Below, one piece after another: positions 7,779 to 16,237 of a stretch of DNA of 64,000 nt. Made by a program: the position numbers and the translations under genes. The stretch covers positions 1-64,000 of the forward strand of contig NZ_JAHAFS010000014.1 of assembly GCF_018374135.1 (NCBI RefSeq), in the 5' to 3' direction. A model generated the notes under the pieces. It saw only the letters and a list, made by a program, of their open reading frames with translations. It was not told where the DNA came from and did not search any database. The DNA comes from Campylobacter gracilis (lineage in GTDB: Bacteria > Campylobacterota > Campylobacteria > Campylobacterales > Campylobacteraceae). Within the stretch, counting starts at the first letter, position 1, and the number at the start of each line of letters is the position of its first letter.

Positions 7779-8770
7779 TGCTAGATCAAATCGATTTAAT
7801 TATGAAAAACTTCATCGCAGACTGCGGCTACGAGCCCGCTAACGAGATGTTTGATAGGCTAAGCCCCGGCAAAAAACTGCGCTCCAAGCTACTGCTAAAC
7901 ATCGCGCAAAAAGATGAAAAATCGCTGCATCTGTGCGCGATCATCGAGCTCATTCAAGCTGCGAGCCTGCTGCACGACGACGTCATCGACGAAAGCTCGG
8001 TGCGCCGCGGCAAACCTTCGATCAACGCCACTTACGGCTCCAAAAACGCCGTGATGCTGGGCGACATACTCTATTCCAAGGCATACTTTGAGCTTTCTAA
8101 ATTTGAAAGCCGCATCGCCGCCGCGCTTTCGGGCGCCGTCACGAAGCTGGCCGTGGGCGAGCTGATGGACGTAAGCTTAAGCGACGATTTCAACGACGAT
8201 GCGAGCAAATATCTGCAAATGATCTATCTAAAAACCTCCGCCTTGATCGAAGAGGTCGCGCGCTGCGGGGCATTTTTAAAATTCGGCGACGCAGAAAATC
8301 ACGGCGAAATTTCAGATATGAGCTGCGCAAAAAACAAGATCGAAATTCCAAGCGCCGCGAAAGATCATAATGAAATTTCAAGCGCGAGCGCAAAATTCGG
8401 CGAATACGGCAAAAATTTAGGGCTTGCCTTTCAGATCATCGACGACATCTTAGACGTCACGCAAAGCTCCGCAACGCTAGGCAAGCCGAGCCTGAGCGAT
8501 TTTGCGGAGGGCAAAACCACCCTGCCCTACATCTATTTATACGAAAATTTAGATGATGCGCAGCGGCAAAAGCTAAAATCGTTTTTTAAAAAGCAGCTTT
8601 GCCAGAGCGAAATTTCATGGATCAAGACAAAGCTTAGCGAGCACGGCATCATCGAGCGCTGTATAAACGAAGCTCGCGCCTACGGGCAAAAGGCGCTTGA
8701 AGCCGTGGCGGAATTTAAAAACGACAAGCTGGAGCAAATCGTGCGAGATATGATAGATAGGGAGTTTTGA
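7778..8770 (+). CDS. ispB: Polyprenyl diphosphate synthase (octaprenyl type)
   Basis: A long-chain trans-prenyltransferase that makes the quinone side chain (menaquinone in Campylobacter). The two Asp-rich motifs are clear: LLHDDVIDE (D67, D68, D71) and FQIIDDILD (D222, D223, D226). Between them, residues about 170-207 are an insert absent from ordinary relatives, containing three EI(S/P) repeats encoded by GAAATTTCA-like DNA. The insert sits where the family normally has a short loop, so activity is probably kept. Translationally coupled to both neighbours. Confidence 0.92.
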   Translation: MLDQIDLIMKNFIADCGYEPANEMFDRLSPGKKLRSKLLLNIAQKDEKSLHLCAIIELIQAASLLHDDVIDESSVRRGKPSINATYGSKNAVMLGDILYSKAYFELSKFESRIAAALSGAVTKLAVGELMDVSLSDDFNDDASKYLQMIYLKTSALIEEVARCGAFLKFGDAENHGEISDMSCAKNKIEIPSAAKDHNEISSASAKFGEYGKNLGLAFQIIDDILDVTQSSATLGKPSLSDFAEGKTTLPYIYLYENLDDAQRQKLKSFFKKQLCQSEISWIKTKLSEHGIIERCINEARAYGQKALEAVAEFKNDKLEQIVRDMIDREF

Positions 8771-10323
8771 TGGCGTATATGAGCGTGAGCTTCACCCACA
8801 AAAACACGGACATCACGGTGCGCGAGAAACTTTCGTTTTCAAACGATGTGCGCAAGAAAGAAATTTTGCGCCTTTTAGCTTCAAACTCCGCGATAGAGGA
8901 GTGCTTGGTACTAAGCACCTGCAACCGCGTAGAAATTTTTACCGTCGTAAGCGACTTTGATGAAGCGCAAAAGTTCGTGCTTTTGGCACTTTCGCGCATT
9001 AGCGGCGTGAGCTACGACGAGCTAGCCGAGCGTGCCGATATTTACGAGGATTACGGCGCGATACACCATCTTTTCGCCGTCGCAGCCTCTCTTGACAGCC
9101 TCGTAGTGGGCGAAACGCAGATCGTAGGCCAGCTCAAAGACGCCTATAAATTCGCGATGCAAAACGCTCGCGCCGGCGCGCAGATCGCAAGAGCGATAGA
9201 TGAAGCGCTAAAGTGCGCGGCGCGCATTCGCAACCAAACCGAAATTTCAAAAAATCCAATCTCGGTCTCAAGCGTCGCCGTGGCGATGGCAAAGGGCAGA
9301 CTGGGCTCCTTGCAAGGCACGGACGCCGTGGTAGTGGGCGCGGGAGAGATGAGCGAGCTGGCGTGCAAGCACCTACTCGCAAACGGCGCGAATATCACGA
9401 TCTTAAATCGAAATTTAGCCGGCGCGCAGAGGCTGGCGGATTCTTTGATCGGCGCGGAAGCCGGCGCAAATTCGGAAAATAGTGCAGATTTAAATCGCGC
9501 GGATGTTAATCTAAATAACATGAGCGCGAACTGCGGCGTAAATTTGGACGGCAGCGCAGGTTTAAACTGCGCGGAAGCAGGCTCAAACGGCGACGCAGAT
9601 GGCTGCGCGGCTACGAATAAAATTTCTACGGCGAGCGACCGTGCGAGCCGCGATGATAAAGGCGGCGCAAATTTAAGCGACGGCGCAAATATCTGCGCAG
9701 CTCATATCAAGACCGACGCGTTGGATAATCTGAAAAAATATCTGAACGCAAATAGCCTATTTTTCAGCGCTACGGGCTCGCAAGAGCCGATCATTACCGA
9801 TAGCTTGCTTGAGCCCAAAAGCTTTAAGCGATATTTTTTCGATATAGCCGTGCCGCGCGACGTAGAGCTTAGCCAAAGCGAGGACGTCGAGGTTTACAGC
9901 GTCGATGATCTGGAGGAGATCGTAAAGAAAAATTTGCTGCTTCGCGAGGAGCAGGCGCAGATCGCTTACTCGATCGTGGCAAAATGCACGAATGAATTTT
10001 TCAAATGGCTGAGGGCGGCGGCATCCACGCCGATCATCAAGGCTTTGCGCCAAAGCGCGAAACAAGTAGCCGAGCTAGAGCTAGCCAAGGCGCTTAAAAA
10101 GGGTTATCTAAAGCACAGCGATGCAGAGGAGGCGCGCAAGTTAATTCATCAGGTTTTTAAAGCATTTCTGCATGCTCCGACGGTAAATTTAAAAAACCTT
10201 GGCGAAGCGGACGATACTGACGGCACGGTAAATGCGCTGGTCGAAATTTTTGAACTGCAAGAAAACTACGAAAAATTTTTAAATCAAGAAAACGAGAAAA
10301 AGGACAAACAAAATGAAATTTAG
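8770..10323 (+). CDS. hemA: Glutamyl-tRNA reductase with a ~90-residue insertion
   Basis: This NADPH enzyme reduces glutamyl-tRNA to glutamate-1-semialdehyde, the first step of haem synthesis by the C5 route. The catalytic cysteine is in LSTCNRVE (C51). SLVVGETQIVGQLKDAY and the nucleotide-binding VVGAGEMSELA follow, and the C-terminal dimerisation helix is present. Residues about 217-310 are an Asn/Ala/Gly/Asp-rich low-complexity block inside the NADPH domain. This makes the protein 517 residues instead of about 430. The ATG at 8770 overlaps the ispB stop (TGATG); a TTG three bases earlier is less likely. Confidence 0.93.
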   Translation: MAYMSVSFTHKNTDITVREKLSFSNDVRKKEILRLLASNSAIEECLVLSTCNRVEIFTVVSDFDEAQKFVLLALSRISGVSYDELAERADIYEDYGAIHHLFAVAASLDSLVVGETQIVGQLKDAYKFAMQNARAGAQIARAIDEALKCAARIRNQTEISKNPISVSSVAVAMAKGRLGSLQGTDAVVVGAGEMSELACKHLLANGANITILNRNLAGAQRLADSLIGAEAGANSENSADLNRADVNLNNMSANCGVNLDGSAGLNCAEAGSNGDADGCAATNKISTASDRASRDDKGGANLSDGANICAAHIKTDALDNLKKYLNANSLFFSATGSQEPIITDSLLEPKSFKRYFFDIAVPRDVELSQSEDVEVYSVDDLEEIVKKNLLLREEQAQIAYSIVAKCTNEFFKWLRAAASTPIIKALRQSAKQVAELELAKALKKGYLKHSDAEEARKLIHQVFKAFLHAPTVNLKNLGEADDTDGTVNALVEIFELQENYEKFLNQENEKKDKQNEI

Positions 10324-12043
10324 CAAGCTTTTCGCTCCGAGCCTAAAAGAAGCCCCCAGAGACGCGGTACTACCTAGCCACGCGCTTTTGATCCGCGCGG
10401 GATTTATCGAGCAGCTGGGCAGCGGGCTTTATAATTTTTTGCCGCTAGGAAAGATAGTGCTAGAGCGGATCTGCGCCGTCATCAGGCAGGAGATGGACGC
10501 TGCAGGCGCGCAGGAGGTCTCTTTTAGCGTCGTGACGTCCGCGGATGCGTGGAAAAAAAGCGGTCGCTACGCCAAATACGGTAAGGAGCTGCTGCGTTTC
10601 AAAGATCGTAAAGATAACGACTTTGTGCTAAGCCCAACTAACGAGGAAGCAGCGGTTTTGATGATCGCGGATAAGATCACGAGCTACAAGCAGCTGCCGC
10701 TAAATATCTATCAGATCAATACGAAATTCCGCGACGAGGCGCGCCCTCGCTTTGGGCTTCTGCGCGGCCGTGAGTTTACGATGAAGGACGCCTATAGCTT
10801 CCACGCGGACGCTGCGGATATGAAGCGCGAGTTTGAGGTGATGAGGCAGGCGTACTCGCGGATTTTTACGCGACTTGGATTAAATTTTCGCGCGGTCGAT
10901 GCGGACAGCGGCGCGATCGGCGGCAGCGGCAGTAAGGAGTTTATGGTGCTAGCGGACAACGGCGAGGACGATATCGTCGTGTGCAAGCGCTGCGAGTATG
11001 CCGCAAATATCGAGGCTGCGCGCCGTGCGCCCAAAACCACGAACGCCGCCGCGCCCGAGACCGACGGCATGATGAAATTTAAAACCCCCGCGATGAAAAC
11101 GATCGACGCGGTCGCGGAATTTTTTAAAGTGGATAAATTCTACACCATCAAGGCGGTGATCAAAAAAGCGCTATATGAGGATCGCAGCGAGATCGTAGCG
11201 TTTTTTATCCGCGGCTGCGACGAGCTGCAAGAGACCAAGGCGCAAAACGCCTGCGGCGCGCTTGAGTTAGTCGATGCCAGCGAGGAGGAGATCGCGCGAG
11301 CTGGCTTTACGGCGGGCTTTTGCGGACCTTTCGGGCTCGGCGAGGGAGCGAAATTTTACATCGACGCCGAGCTAAAAGGGGTGCGCGAGATGATCGCGGG
11401 CGCGAACGAGCCGGATTACCACTACGTGGGCGCAAGCGTGATAAATTTTAACGAATCGCGCTTTGCGGATCTCGCGGCCGTGGGCGCGGGCGATGCGTGT
11501 CCGTGCTGCGGCGGCGAGCTTGGCATCACGAAAGGCATCGAGGTGGGCCATATCTTTCAGCTCGGCACGCGATATTCAGAGCCGATGGGGGCGCGATTTT
11601 TGGATGCAAACGGCAAGGCACAGCCGTTTTTTATGGGCTGCTACGGCATCGGCGCAAGCCGCCTAATCGCCGTGGCGATCGAAAGCAGCCACGATGAGAG
11701 AGGCTGCGTGTGGCCGCGCGAGCTAGCGCCTTTCGAGCTTGAGATCATCATCTCAAATCACAAAGACGCGGCGGCGGTAGAGTTTGCCTCGCAGCTATAC
11801 GAGCAGTGCCGCAAGCGCGGTATCCGCGTGCTACTTGATGATCGCGCGGAGCGCTTTGGCGTGAAGATGAACGACTTCGAGCTGATGGGCTTTCCGTATG
11901 CGGTACTCGTGGGCAAAGCCCTAGCAGAGGGAAGTGTCGAGTTCATCACTCGCGCAGGTCTAAAGCGGCAGAGCGTAAGCGCTGATGAAATTTTAAAATT
12001 TATCGAGAAAAAATTAATCAAGAAAAAATTAGGAAGCGCCTGA
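10313..12043 (+). CDS. proS: Prolyl-tRNA synthetase, bacterial type
   Basis: A class II synthetase that charges tRNA-Pro. The N-terminus is typical: FAPSLKEAPRDAVLPSH and LLIRAGFIEQLGSGLYNFLPLG. Motif 2 is FRDEARPRFGLLRGREF, followed by TMKDAYSFH. Residues about 225-400 are the YbaK-like editing insertion of bacterial-type ProS. Motif 3 is CYGIGASRL and an anticodon-binding domain closes the 576-residue protein. The ATG overlaps the 3' end of hemA by 11 bases, so the two are coupled. In other Campylobacter hemC follows near here; it is absent from this window. Confidence 0.95.
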   Translation: MKFSKLFAPSLKEAPRDAVLPSHALLIRAGFIEQLGSGLYNFLPLGKIVLERICAVIRQEMDAAGAQEVSFSVVTSADAWKKSGRYAKYGKELLRFKDRKDNDFVLSPTNEEAAVLMIADKITSYKQLPLNIYQINTKFRDEARPRFGLLRGREFTMKDAYSFHADAADMKREFEVMRQAYSRIFTRLGLNFRAVDADSGAIGGSGSKEFMVLADNGEDDIVVCKRCEYAANIEAARRAPKTTNAAAPETDGMMKFKTPAMKTIDAVAEFFKVDKFYTIKAVIKKALYEDRSEIVAFFIRGCDELQETKAQNACGALELVDASEEEIARAGFTAGFCGPFGLGEGAKFYIDAELKGVREMIAGANEPDYHYVGASVINFNESRFADLAAVGAGDACPCCGGELGITKGIEVGHIFQLGTRYSEPMGARFLDANGKAQPFFMGCYGIGASRLIAVAIESSHDERGCVWPRELAPFELEIIISNHKDAAAVEFASQLYEQCRKRGIRVLLDDRAERFGVKMNDFELMGFPYAVLVGKALAEGSVEFITRAGLKRQSVSADEILKFIEKKLIKKKLGSA

Positions 12044-12073
12044 AATTTAGCCTTAAATTTGGGCTAAATTTTT
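12043..12073 (+). terminator. Probable intrinsic terminator of the hemA-proS operon
   Basis: AAATTTAGCC (12043-12052) pairs with GGCTAAATTT (12062-12071), followed by two more T. The left arm begins in the proS stop codon. The stem is AT-rich at its base and the T-run is short, so efficiency is uncertain. Confidence 0.55.
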
Positions 12074-12643
12074 ACGCCTATTTGAGAAATTTACAGACCG
12101 ATTTTTCTTGCGCTGCGCAGCGTGAAATTTTATAGATTTACCGTGCTAGCCGCACGAAAACAGGTTTTTGAACTCGGACGGAGCATAAAATTTTATAAAT
12201 TTACTATGTTATCGCGTAGATATACTGTTCAAGGCACAACGATAAAATTTACACTTAAGCTGCACTGCCATTTCACTAAAGCTAAATTTTAAAGTATGAG
12301 TTTGTGACTAAGATTACATCGACAGCCAAACCGCTGTTTCAAGGCGAGAATTTAAAGTACCAACTTGACCGCGCAAGTAAAAAGCGCGTTTTGACCACTT
12401 CCCGCAGAAGTTGCCAAAAACAAAATTCTTTGATAAAACCCCGATCTCTGTCCGCCCTTTTACTAAAACGATTTTTAAAAAGCTAAATTTAAGCAGCGTT
12501 TTCGCTCCTTTGATTTCGCTATTTAAATTTAAGATTTAAATTTCGCGGCGTAACTGGCGCGTAAATTTAATCGGCGCGCAAAAGCCGATCCGAAATTCTA
12601 CCCGGTCAAAATTTTGCTTAAATTTATTTGGCGACGACCGATT
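12074..12643. other. Gene-free 570-bp stretch
   Basis: No gene seen. There are several GTGAAATTTTATA/ATAAAATTTTATA-like words spaced 60-70 bases apart near 12120-12250, and scattered AAATTTAA words. It leads into the 3' end of a broken minus-strand gene. Confidence 0.5.
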
Positions 12644-13183
12644 TTAAATTTTATTCGTAGGTTTTTCGTAGTAGCCCCATTTGGCGCGGTATTTTCTCCT
12701 CGCTATCCGAGTCAAAACGATCTGAACAATCAAAAGCGCAAGCGCACCGCCGCCCCATTTCAAATATGTGATTCTATAGGAATCGGATATGGTATCGTAA
12801 TAAAACCTGGTTGCAAAAGTATAATCGTATTTTAAAACTATTTGTCCGTCTTTAAGAGCGATCTGCCGTGCAAGGTCGGTATCGCCCCCGATCCTTTGGT
12901 ACCAAATTTTTACGTCCTTGTCGTATATCGCGACCTTGTATCCGTCTCTATTTCAGTGCTGCAAACATCTAAAGAAAAACGCCTCTGCTTAAGCGCGCCA
13001 TCCACCAAATTTAACTTATAATAACTAGTCCCTCTGCTCTTATTTGTTTGCACATATGACGCGCCCCTCTATGGTCTGCAAATACTCGGGGCTAGACGGC
13101 AGCACCGCGGTGTAGGACATATACAGCGCCGCGCCCGCGCCAAGGATAAAAAACAACAGCACACATCTTAAAAGCGTATTCAT
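12644..13183 (-). pseudogene. Frameshifted two-TM membrane protein gene (DUF3592-like layout)
   Basis: Reading the minus strand from an ATG at 13183 gives a membrane segment (LLRCVLLFFILGAGAALYM), then a stop. In the next frame the protein continues (YVQTNKSRGTSYYKLNLVD). A second shift near 12945 restores the first frame: GYKVAIYDKDVKIWYQ, then a second membrane segment (GGALALLIVQIVLT) and a basic tail ending at 12644. The first shift coincides with a G4 run (13064-13067 on the minus strand). The two shifts cancel, giving a 180-codon span. TM, about 100 exported residues, TM resembles DUF3592 proteins, but the family call is tentative. An overlapping 17-codon frame with a ribosome site just upstream may be a further fragment. 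Confidence 0.7.
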
Positions 13184-13507
13184 CTGATAAAGCTAGCGAT
13201 CTTTTTTTCATCGTATTTTGTATCAAAAAACATCAAACCTCTTTTGTTTAAATTTTATTTCGGCGCTTTATCCTGGCACGCCGTATCGGCATAAAAACAA
13301 AGCCGTATCACTCCAGGCTATCGCGATCTTTAAAATCGTACCTTTGCAATTAATGCGGCTCGGTTTTTCCGTCGCCGTGCGCGATACAAGGCGCCGCTTC
13401 TGCCGAAGTTCGTCTTGGATTTTCATTCATTTTCATTCGACGAAGAGTAAATTTAAAAGCTAAATTTAAAAAGCGCACGAAAGAAATATTTCTCTTTTTA
13501 AATTCCG
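13184..13507. other. 324-bp gap between two broken genes
   Basis: It contains a 17-codon minus-strand frame (starting near 13233, with AAGAGG upstream) whose stop overlaps the ATG of the broken membrane-protein gene. Nothing else coding-like was seen. Confidence 0.45.
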
Positions 13508-13974
13508 CTAAAATTTTATCCAAAATGCGGCAAGTTCGTAGCCGCGGGACTCGCCCAACCCGCTAAAGCTTTCAAATGCAAGCGTAACGCCGCTGCTTAA
13601 GTTTAACTCCAAACCCTCATTCGTTGCGAGCTCGCGATACTCGATCCGCTTACGATTTAAAGCGCCTTTCACTGCCGCAAGGTCGATGGGAGCAGGACAG
13701 CCCGATAATATCCAAGGCTCTATTTCGATTTGCCGCGCGCTTCCGCCGCCGAAATTTAGAGGCTCACTTCTGAAATGATCCGAAAAAATCATAAAAATTT
13801 CGTCCCGAAAAAAGTGAAACTCAAAGGCGCCGTATCTTAAAATTTCAGCCCCGCGCTCTTAAAGCTCGCATCCGCAGGACCGAACATCGCGACGATCTGC
13901 GCGCAGCTCAAGCCGCTTTTTACGTCAGTAAACTCGCCCGAGCGAAAAAACTCAAGCATATCGATTTTTAGCAT
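13508..13974 (-). pseudogene. Frameshifted small gene, possibly immunity-type
   Basis: The N-terminal part starts at an ATG at 13974 with GGGGAAGAG upstream and reads MLKIDMLEFFRSGEF, then LSCAQIVAMFGPADASF. It runs into a stop after a G4 run (13849-13852). One frame over, the protein resumes as EILRYGAFEFHFFRDEIFMI, SDHFRSEPLNFGGG and continues to a stop at 13508. The layout 'short helix, GPAD, YGAFEFHF' resembles many small immunity-like or unknown proteins, but I do not recognise the exact family. One base appears to be missing from an ancestral G5. Confidence 0.7.
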
Positions 13975-14531
13975 CTCTTCCCCTGTAAACACACATCGCG
14001 CCTCTTAAAGCCACTCACGCTAATAGTTACACGAGCCAGCCATCGCGCTCATCCATGCTTAGCACTCGCTGACATGGCGCTAACGAGCAACGGCAAGCCA
14101 GACGCGTACATCATATAAAAGTGCGCCGCACAAAATTTTATCTCGCGCCGAGCCAAAATACAGCGCATTTGCAAAATTCAAAACGATCGCAAAATGCCAC
14201 GTCGTTTCGCAAGTTTTATTTCGCACAGACTTAAAAGCTGCGACAGCCGTATGAAATTTTATATAGTGACTGCATAAATCGCGCGCCGCAAGACTCGAAA
14301 TTTCACACCGCAACGCCGCAAATTTCACACCTCCTGCACATCACGCAGTGTCAGTCAGCCGAGCAAAGCTCGAATCTCGTTTGCGAAAACCTCGTGCGTC
14401 GCAAGCCACACTCGAACAAGTACTTTTCATAAGCGTTGTAATATCCGAGCTTAAGAAGCAATCTTATAAATCTGCTTTAGCTCATCTGGCGCTGTACTAC
14501 GAGCAGATAAACTCGTTTGAGTCCGTTAAGA
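13975..14531. other. 557-bp gap without a supported gene
   Basis: An AGGAGGTG sequence on the minus strand near 14335 sits almost on top of a GTG, too close to serve it, and the frame it would open looks non-coding. A plus-strand helical frame (14348-14575) has no ribosome site and overlaps the 3' end of the next gene antisense. There is an imperfect direct repeat of GTGTGAAATTT(T/C)G near 14300-14330. Confidence 0.45.
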
Positions 14532-15110
14532 CTAGCCGAAAAACCTTTTTAGATGCGCTTCGTAATCTTTCATAAAACGCTCCACATCAGGGTTTTTAAC
14601 GACGTCGTTGCACATAAAAGTAGGCAGCCTTTTCGTGCCTAAAAACTCATTTGCCTTATGAAAATGCAGATAAACGCCGTCCACGCCCACGCCCTCGAAA
14701 AAATCGCCTGGCTTCTCAAACGCCTGAAGCGGCGCATTCCAAGTAACGCTTAGCATGTGAGATTTGCCCTTTATCAGTCCGCCGGTGCCGTAGCCGTCGT
14801 TTGGGCTTGCGCCGTGCCGTCCGTCGTTTGCCACTATCTTGCCTATGCCGCCCATAAACACCTCGTCCACGTACTTTTTGACTAGCCAAGGCTCGCCCAT
14901 CCACCACGCGGGCATCTGCCAGATCACGGCATCCATCCATAGAAATTTTTCTACCTCACCTTCTATATCGTAGCCCTCATGTATCGTAGTTTCGCGCGTT
15001 TCGTGCCCTAGGGCTTGTAGCGTCTTTTTGGCTAGCTCGTGCAGAGTATTGCTTAGCTTGCCACCTTTGCCATTAAACGGCGCTCCGCCGTTGATAAGTA
15101 GTATTTTCAT
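14532..15110 (-). CDS. mdaB: NAD(P)H:quinone oxidoreductase, MdaB-like
   Basis: A flavodoxin-fold FAD enzyme that reduces quinones by two electrons and protects against oxidative stress. Family marks are MKILLINGGAPF, LSNTLHELAKKTLQALGHE, the MPAWWMGEPWLVKKYVDEVF segment, DGYGTGGLIKGK and SVTWNAP. The 192-residue length fits MdaB. The ATG at 15110 was chosen because it has AAAGGATT upstream and gives the expected N-terminus; the frame is open 42 bases further upstream without a ribosome site. It is probably monocistronic. Confidence 0.9.
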   Translation of the reverse strand: MKILLINGGAPFNGKGGKLSNTLHELAKKTLQALGHETRETTIHEGYDIEGEVEKFLWMDAVIWQMPAWWMGEPWLVKKYVDEVFMGGIGKIVANDGRHGASPNDGYGTGGLIKGKSHMLSVTWNAPLQAFEKPGDFFEGVGVDGVYLHFHKANEFLGTKRLPTFMCNDVVKNPDVERFMKDYEAHLKRFFG

Positions 15111-15248
15111 TTTAATCCTTTGATTAAATTTATTCGTTAGCGACACTCGCACACCTAAGTTAAAATTTCACCTCACAGCCCTATGCGAAAATGTAAGCGT
15201 AAATTTTATGAAGCGTTTAATTACTAAATTTTACTTTCACGCCGCAGT

Positions 15249-15866
15249 TTACCGCCCCAAAATTTCAAATTTATCGCCGTGCACCGCGATCGCTTCGGCG
15301 TTATTTATCGGCGCCAAATTTAGCTTGCCGCCATAAATTTTTAAAATTTCAGCCGCGCTTTGCACGAAAGGCTCCTCGCCGTAGTGCGGTACGGGGTAAA
15401 ATTTCACCAGATCAAGCCCTGTTTGCGCCGCAGCCCCGTAGTCGCCCGCATTGTCCATCGCGCTCGCGTACTCCACGCTGGGTGCAGCGATCATCGCGCC
15501 TGCCGACTCGCCCACGTATACGAGCTCGCCGCTTCGGACGCGACTAGCGATGAGGCCTGCGAGATCCTTCTTTTTAAGCTCGCGCAAAAGATAAAAGGTG
15601 TTGCCGCCGCTTACGTAAAGCACCTGCGCTGCGCCGATTTTTGCCTTCGCTTCGGCCTCGCTCGCTTTGGAAACGTCTAAAATTTGAACCTCAAAGCCCA
15701 TTTTGGCAAACGCCTCTTTCGCCTCGTCCACGTAGTCTCGGTACTCCTCTACGTTTGCGGCGGTCGGGATAAAAAGCACCTCCTTAGCGCGGATATTTTG
15801 TCTCGCATAGTCCTCAAAAAGCGTCGCCGCACCCGCAAAATAGGAGCATAAAAACATCTCTATCAT
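15249..15866 (-). CDS. Peptidase E-like serine hydrolase (family S51)
   Basis: A 205-residue cytoplasmic protein of the Asp-dipeptidase/cyanophycinase family. The nucleophile elbow VGESAGAMI carries Ser121, and the YVSGGNTFYLL segment at about 84-94 is the conserved glycine loop. A histidine in VPHYGEEPF near residue 175 may complete the active site. Ribosome site AAAGGAAAAAC before ATG 15866. PepE cleaves Asp-X dipeptides in enterics; whether this branch does is unknown. Confidence 0.85.
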   Translation of the reverse strand: MIEMFLCSYFAGAATLFEDYARQNIRAKEVLFIPTAANVEEYRDYVDEAKEAFAKMGFEVQILDVSKASEAEAKAKIGAAQVLYVSGGNTFYLLRELKKKDLAGLIASRVRSGELVYVGESAGAMIAAPSVEYASAMDNAGDYGAAAQTGLDLVKFYPVPHYGEEPFVQSAAEILKIYGGKLNLAPINNAEAIAVHGDKFEILGR

Positions 15867-15896
15867 TGTTTTTCCTTTAATTAAATTTGCGCTGAT

Positions 15897-16091
15897 TTAA
15901 AAGCGCTCGTAAAGCTTTGCCGCAATGACTGCGAGCAATGCGACCCAAACTAGCAGAGTAAATTCTACCGCGCCCACAAAGCAAGCGCACGATGAAAAAT
16001 AGCGCGGACAGAATTGTGCCGATAAAAGGGCAAAATTTACCGCCGCAGCGATTACAAAATACGCCAAAACCCAAACGGCAACGCAAACCAC
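15897..16091 (-). CDS. Doubtful small hydrophobic protein (2 TM)
   Basis: A 64-residue frame starting at GTG encodes two strongly hydrophobic segments (VAVWVLAYFVIAAAVNFALL and FTLLVWVALLAVIAA). There is no convincing ribosome site. A neighbouring frame upstream reads protein-like (KFEIARQLVIVEWF), so the gene may be a fragment with a frameshift near 16060. It lies between lpxD and the peptidase E-like gene, same strand. Confidence 0.3.
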   Translation of the reverse strand: MVCVAVWVLAYFVIAAAVNFALLSAQFCPRYFSSCACFVGAVEFTLLVWVALLAVIAAKLYERF

Positions 16092-16169
16092 TCCACAATC
16101 ACCAACTGCCTGGCGATTTCAAACTTCACTGAAACGACGCGAGCCTGTTAGATTAAGCTAGCTAGAGGA

Positions 16170-16216
16170 GTCGATCAGAGCGAACGATCAAAACGATCAA
16201 ATCAAGCCAATCGATC
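16170..16216. repeat. Cluster of GATC-containing repeats
   Basis: Four CGATC words, three of them CGATCA, fall within about 47 bases (TCGATCAGAGCG, ACGATCAAAACGATCAAATC, ATCGATCTAATC). They lie between the lpxD stop and the small hydrophobic frame. It looks like a decayed short tandem repeat; no function is evident. Confidence 0.4.
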
Positions 16217-16237
16217 TAATCAACCAAGGCAAAACAG

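Noticed and set aside
12304..12835. Plus-strand frames at 12304-12486 and 12614-12835
   Set aside because: The first has no ribosome site and a noise-like composition; the second is antisense to the broken membrane-protein gene.
13218..13463. 81-codon plus-strand frame
   Set aside because: No ribosome site and no domain pattern; lies between two minus-strand pseudogenes.
14080..14328. Minus-strand frame behind an AGGAGGTG
   Set aside because: The ribosome-site-like sequence is too close to the GTG, and the translation reflects AAATTTC repeats.
14348..14575. 75-codon plus-strand helical frame
   Set aside because: Helical translation looks tempting, but it starts at a GTG without ribosome site and runs antisense into the mdaB-like gene; not enough support.
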